From the NCBI GenBank assembly GCA_013414685.1, contig CP058704.1, positions 2,410,830-2,421,984 on the forward strand: a stretch of DNA of 11,155 nt, read 5' to 3'. The position numbers and the translations under genes are program-made. Shown one piece after another: positions 8,160 through 11,155 of this stretch; position 1 is the stretch's first letter, and every line of letters starts with the position of its first letter. The notes beneath the pieces are model-generated. The model was not told the origin of the DNA and did no database searches. It was given only the letters and a program-made list of their open reading frames with translations. This stretch comes from Parachlamydiaceae bacterium (lineage in GTDB: Bacteria > Chlamydiota > Chlamydiia > Chlamydiales > Parachlamydiaceae).

Positions 8160-9229
8160 TCAAATTTCTATTAGAAAAATTTGAGAATCGGAAAAGGGAA
8201 CTATATCTAACTGCTCCAATATACCATTGAGAGTTTGGATTAATTCGTAATTCTGATTGTTAAGAAATTGTTTTGTTTCTCTGATTTGCCTTACAGAATT
8301 TTCTAAGTCTTGAATTTTTGCCAGCAAATCCTGATTCATTTGTTTTATATTAGAAAATTTCTCTTGAAGCTGTTCCAGCTGTTCTTCTCTATCTTTAAGA
8401 GCATTTTCTAAGTGAGTAATTTCCTTCTCCTCTAATCCTTGTTCCTGAGAAATACCTGTTGGGTCTTTTTGAGTCAGAAAACTATCTCTTTTCTCTTTCA
8501 AAGTTTTAACGTGATTTTTTTGTTGCTCAAAGTTTGACACTAATTTTTGAATTTTTCTGCTTTTATTTTTAGTGAATGAATTTTATGTTTTTCAGAAATT
8601 TCAGGGATTTGAGCATCAGAGTTCTCTAACAATGGATCGTTCGAAGAGTTTTTAGCTGAATTTAATTGCTGTTTTAAATCTTCTTTTTGTTTTTTAGTTC
8701 TTCCATTTCTTCTGGTGGAGTTTCTGGCATAGGGGATTCTTTGATGCATTCCTGGGCGTTTTTTAAAATTCTCTTTCTTTTTCTTCAATTTGCTGATACT
8801 GATCACTGATTTCAAACATTTCATCATAAATCTCTTTATTTTGTGTTGGTAGTGCAGTGGGAAGAGAGGGCACTTCTAGTTTATTCTGGTTGTGATAGAG
8901 TTCTGAAACTTTCTTATTGAGGTCATTAATTAACTGAAGCAATTTGTTTGAGAGCGTGATTCGTCCGGCTAAAATTGTAGATAGAGAGAGTGTGACAAAA
9001 ACCGTGGTGCAAAGAACCGCAATTAAATATAAAGCAAAAATAGAGGCTACCACAGCTGCTGTTGCGGCCATAAGAGAAGAAGTGCCGAGGATCACAACTA
9101 AAGCAATTTTATGCCCGTTCCAATTGTTAGCGATTTTTGGATGATTTTTCTCATTTGTTTTGTTGGCTAATGCTAATGTTTTTGTGCATCTGTTACAACA
9201 TCCAAGTTGAAAACTAAATGATTTGTCAT
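8160..9229 (-). CDS. Gene D: Inc-like bilobed-hairpin protein with coiled coil
   Basis: About 357 aa after repair. Start ATG 9229-9227 has AAGGA 6 nt upstream. The N-terminal segment includes DAQKTLALANK and PKIANNWNGHK, so W37 sits at the same residue number as in gene C, and PKIANNWNG is identical in the two. The module is at 38-94 (AATAAVVASIFALYL across the turn, ending AGRITLS). A Pro-rich linker (LEVPSLPTALPTQ) leads to coiled coil, a Ser/Asn loop (NSAKNSSNDPLLENSD) and a second coiled coil ending in a hydrophobic tip, VPFSDSQIFLIEI. Breaks: T5 9179-9183, one within 8761-8785 (position ambiguous), T6 8690-8695 and T5 8552-8556, all restored by an added base. Function unknown; a membrane-anchored scaffold or type III effector is inferred. 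Confidence 0.75.
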
Positions 9230-9330
9230 TTTTGTTCCTTATATTTTCAAATGAGGATTATGATAACATATAATTTATAATATGTGATAACTTTATTAAG
9301 TGTGATCAATGAAGTTAAAGCTTCTCAATG

Positions 9331-9875
9331 TTATAAATTCAACTTTAAAGTATCTACTTCTTGTTGCAGCTGGTCTCTTTGCTGACACGTGGCTAGCAAT
9401 AACTCATAGACTTGTTCTGTGGTTTGTAAAGAAAAGCTAAGAGGAATATTTGTGTTTTTTCCTTGTTGGAGGGTAATCTCATTGTTTAACTCTTCAATTT
9501 CTGCCTGTACTGAAGCAGTGGAGGGGCCTTGCGGTGTTTGATTTTCACATTTTTGGACTAAAGTCATGAATTGCGTTTTAGGATGTGTTTGAGTGCCTTC
9601 TCCTTGATTCGCTGAGGTGGAGGATGGGAGTGTTTGAATGTTCAAAGAAAGGATTGTTGAACAGGTAAGTGTCAAAAGCGCCGCTCCGCAAAGAATCATC
9701 AAAAGATAAAGCGAAAAATAGCAGCGACGAGAGCGGCTGTTGCAACTAAAGCCGAAGTCATGCCTAAAGCAATGATCTGTGCTATTTTATGTCCATTCCA
9801 AAAGCCTGATGTTTTGTTGGAAGAAGGGGGCAGGGAGGAAGTGTGAATATTGGACATATTTACAGAGTCTATCAT
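9331..9875 (-). CDS. Gene E: short, divergent paralog of the hairpin family
   Basis: About 181 aa after repair, the smallest paralog. ATG 9875-9873 follows AGAGGA by about 5 nt; a second ATG six codons in lacks a clear site. The N-terminus is Ser/Pro-rich (MSNIHTSSLPPSSNK), then FWNGHK and the hairpin (ATAALVAAIFSLYLLMILCG). The module is recognisable over its first about 50 residues but loses the basic end: where the others have S/G-K/R it reads STILSLNIQTL. The remaining 95 residues have a Gln/Thr-rich linker and only two short heptad stretches (VQAEIEELNNEI and QQRDQLQQEVDTLKL). One break at A5 9714-9718 falls inside the hairpin and is repaired by one base. It may be a minimal, truncated or differently specialised member. 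Confidence 0.65.
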
Positions 9876-9901
9876 TTTATCCTCTACTATCTAATCAATG
9901 A

Positions 9902-9929
9902 GATATAAAATGATAAAATTTATTTACAA
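9902..9929 (-). promoter_or_regulatory. Candidate promoter of gene E
   Basis: On the minus strand TTGTAA (complement of 9924-9929), 16 bp, TATATC (complement of 9902-9907), about 26 bp before the gene E start. It has the same -35 hexamer and spacing as the gene C candidate, and begins 11 bp after the gene F terminator stem, as expected for a separate transcription unit. Confidence 0.45.
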
Positions 9930-9940
9930 GTTTTAAATAA

Positions 9941-9970
9941 AAACCTCAATGGCGATCGCCATTGAGGTTT
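9941..9970 (-). terminator. Gene F terminator: perfect 30-bp palindrome
   Basis: Each half reads AAACCTCAATGGCGA towards the centre at 9955/9956, with no mismatch. As RNA it folds to a 13-bp stem with a GATC tetraloop. It sits 34 bp past the gene F stop, and on the minus strand the stem runs into TTTTTATTT. That fits an intrinsic terminator for leftward transcription; the plus strand has no T tract. The core GCGATCGC is strikingly GC-rich for this window. Confidence 0.75.
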
Positions 9971-10004
9971 AGGAAGTTTTAAGACCAACCAAAGGTCTAA
10001 TAAG

Positions 10005-10963
10005 CTAAGATTGGGGCTTATCCTGTGTTTTAGCTCCCAATAGATTTTTAATACTTCCCCACAATTTCTTAGGTGTTGAATTTTGAGGCTGTTTGGATGT
10101 GTCAGCTTCTTCCTCTGAAGGTGGAGTGGAAGTGCCATCATTTTTCTTTTCAGTTGTCTCTGTGTCGCTAGCTTCTGTTTTATCGGATGTACCAGTGGGT
10201 TGGCCTGCATTGCCTTTTTCAGTTTCTTCTGTTTCTTTTGATGAATCTGTAGAATCAGTCGGTTTATCCTCAACTTTCTCTTTAATTTTCAAATCGTCAT
10301 CTGAAGATTCATCTTTCTTTGTTTCAGAAGGTTTGACTTCCTCTTTAGAGGTAGTTTCTTCAGATTTCTTTTCGATTGGCTTAGGTTCTTCTGGTTCTAC
10401 TTTTTTGGAATCTTCAGTTTCAGCAGAGTCTTCTGTTGAAGATGGTTCTGTTTTCTGTTTGTTTTCAACCTGCGGAATTTCTTTATTAGCGACTATTTCT
10501 TCTTTAGTTTCTTTACTTGCCGCTTTTAATTGTGCGTTTTCTTTTGTCAGGTCTTCAATCTTTTTATTTAACTGTTCAATTTCTTGTTGATGTTTAGTGA
10601 TGTCTGCAGTTGGGGGAAGTGGTTCTTTAGCTTGGAGTTGATTATAAAACTCATTGATTTTGGCGGTTTGTTTTTTGATGACTTCAAGAACATCATTAGA
10701 AATTTTAACTCTGCCTGCCAGAATGGAGGCGATTACAAACGTCAGGAAAGCTGCGGCAAAAGCAGCTGCAACGATATATGAGAAAAAGATGGCTGACACT
10801 GCGGCGGCTGTAGCTGCTAAAACAGAACCGACAACTAAAGTTGCAACGGTCGCAACTTTATGGCCGTTCCAGTTGCTTTCGATTTTTGGATTTATAGTTT
10901 CTTTTTGTTGCTCAAGTCCTAAATTTAATGCTTTTGTGCATCATTAAAAATTTCTAAACTCAT
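10005..10963 (-). CDS. Gene F: Inc-like hairpin protein with short coil and low-complexity acidic tail
   Basis: About 319 aa after repair. Start ATG 10963-10961 has a GGAAG-type site 5 nt upstream. The N-terminus reads MSLEIFNDAQKALNLGLEQQ, then NPKIESNWNGHK (W32), similar to genes C and D. The module is at 33-89 (AATAAAVSAIFFSYI across the turn, ending AGRVKIS). A coiled coil of about 70 residues follows (QQEIEQLNKKIEDLTKENAQ). Residues about 165-295 are a Ser/Thr/Glu/Lys/Pro low-complexity tract with no hydrophobic core, likely disordered. The C-terminus is a short amphipathic element, KKLWGSIKNLLG, before a polar tip. One break in T4 10932-10935 is repaired by one base; the rest of the gene is intact, the cleanest of the array. 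It is the first gene of the array in transcription order. Function unknown. Confidence 0.8.
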
Positions 10964-11090
10964 AACCTCTTCCTATTGTTAGGATTATTTGTGTTGGATA
11001 TTAATTTAATAGATGTTAATAATTTAATACAATAATTAATTCTGTTTGTTTTATAACCTATAAATTTATTGCTGAATTAGAATTTTTATT
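10964..11090. other. Intergenic leader upstream of gene F
   Basis: Very AT-rich stretch with no open frame of note. A weak promoter-like pair, TTGTAT-15-TATTAA, can be read on the minus strand in the 11005-11032 area, but base composition makes this unreliable. No RNA gene or repeat seen. Confidence 0.4.
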
Positions 11091-11155
11091 TTAGTCGTAC
11101 TGAGCAATCAAAACTGGAAAAATGTCGACGACTGTTGGCGACCACGAAAGTCCTT
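11091..11155 (-). CDS. Possible C-terminal tip of an unidentified upstream gene
   Basis: Composition changes abruptly to GC-richer at about 11093. One minus-strand frame is open from the window edge and ends TPTVVDIFPVLIAQYD-like before TAA at 11093-11091 (visible residues SPTVVDIFPVLIAQYD). The other minus frames are also open for 15 to 22 codons, so coding status is unproven. It could be the end of a protein gene or the edge of an insertion element. No family recognised. Confidence 0.2.
   Translation of the reverse strand, partial: GLSWSPTVVDIFPVLIAQYD

Noticed and set aside
2762..8540. SMC, myosin or M-protein identity for the coiled-coil tails
   Set aside because: Only heptad composition is shared; no ATPase motifs, no LPXTG, no Sec signal peptide.
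9250..9310. Promoter or operator from ACATAT/ATATGT symmetry upstream of gene D
   Set aside because: Symmetry is imperfect and no -35/-10 pair with acceptable spacing could be fixed in this AT-rich stretch.
9951..9960. GCGATCGC as a HIP1 cyanobacterial repeat
   Set aside because: Single occurrence inside a terminator palindrome; nothing else suggests cyanobacteria.
10093..10590. Ser-rich open frame on the plus strand opposite gene F
   Set aside because: It is the antisense of a Glu/Ser/Thr/Lys-rich tract; no ribosome site and no recognisable domain, while the minus-strand gene has a full family module.
1..11155. CRISPR arrays, tRNA or rRNA genes, insertion-sequence inverted repeats
   Set aside because: Read for on both strands; no direct-repeat array, cloverleaf or rRNA-like segment seen, and no clear transposase.

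Overview
This window looks like a low-GC member of the Chlamydiota, probably an environmental or Parachlamydia-/Simkania-/Rhabdochlamydia-like lineage. Three things point there. The left end carries hrcA-grpE-dnaK behind a perfect CIRCE operator. The HrcA is chlamydial in type (ATIRNYFAHLE motif, about 395 aa, long C-terminal tail). The rest is an array of coiled-coil proteins with a bilobed hydrophobic hairpin, the layout of chlamydial inclusion-membrane (Inc) proteins. Genus cannot be fixed from sequence alone. Every gene is on the minus strand, so transcription runs from high to low coordinates.

Right to left (transcription order): an unidentified edge fragment (11091-11155); six paralogous genes, here called F (10005-10963), E (9331-9875), D (8160-9229), C (6124-7964), B (4425-6048) and A (2762-4275); a small unrelated membrane-protein candidate, G (2013-2645); then the heat-shock operon: promoter plus CIRCE (1972-2010), hrcA (735-1915), grpE (103-713) and the first codons of dnaK (1-80). 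Genes are packed with 20-185 bp gaps. Several gaps hold a hairpin terminator and/or a promoter-like sequence, so the paralogs look mostly separately transcribed rather than one operon.

The main discovery candidate is the array. All six paralogs share a 57-residue module that I can align by eye without a gap. It begins N-G-x-K (usually after W), continues as a two-helix hydrophobic hairpin with invariant F28 and Y31 near the turn, and in five of six ends A-S/G-K/R-hydrophobic-x-I/L-S. It is followed by tails from about 95 to over 500 residues, mostly coiled coil. N-termini are hydrophilic with no Sec signal peptide. This suggests a locally expanded effector or scaffold family, possibly type III secreted.

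A second feature dominates: about 45 reading-frame breaks. Each one I resolved sits at or next to a mononucleotide run, mostly A5-A7 on the coding strand, and each can be repaired by ADDING one or two bases. They hit essential genes (dnaK, grpE, hrcA) as much as the array. Under-called homopolymers in the sequencing are the simplest reading, so I annotate whole genes across the breaks. Translations quoted are repaired ones, and lengths are approximate by a residue or two.
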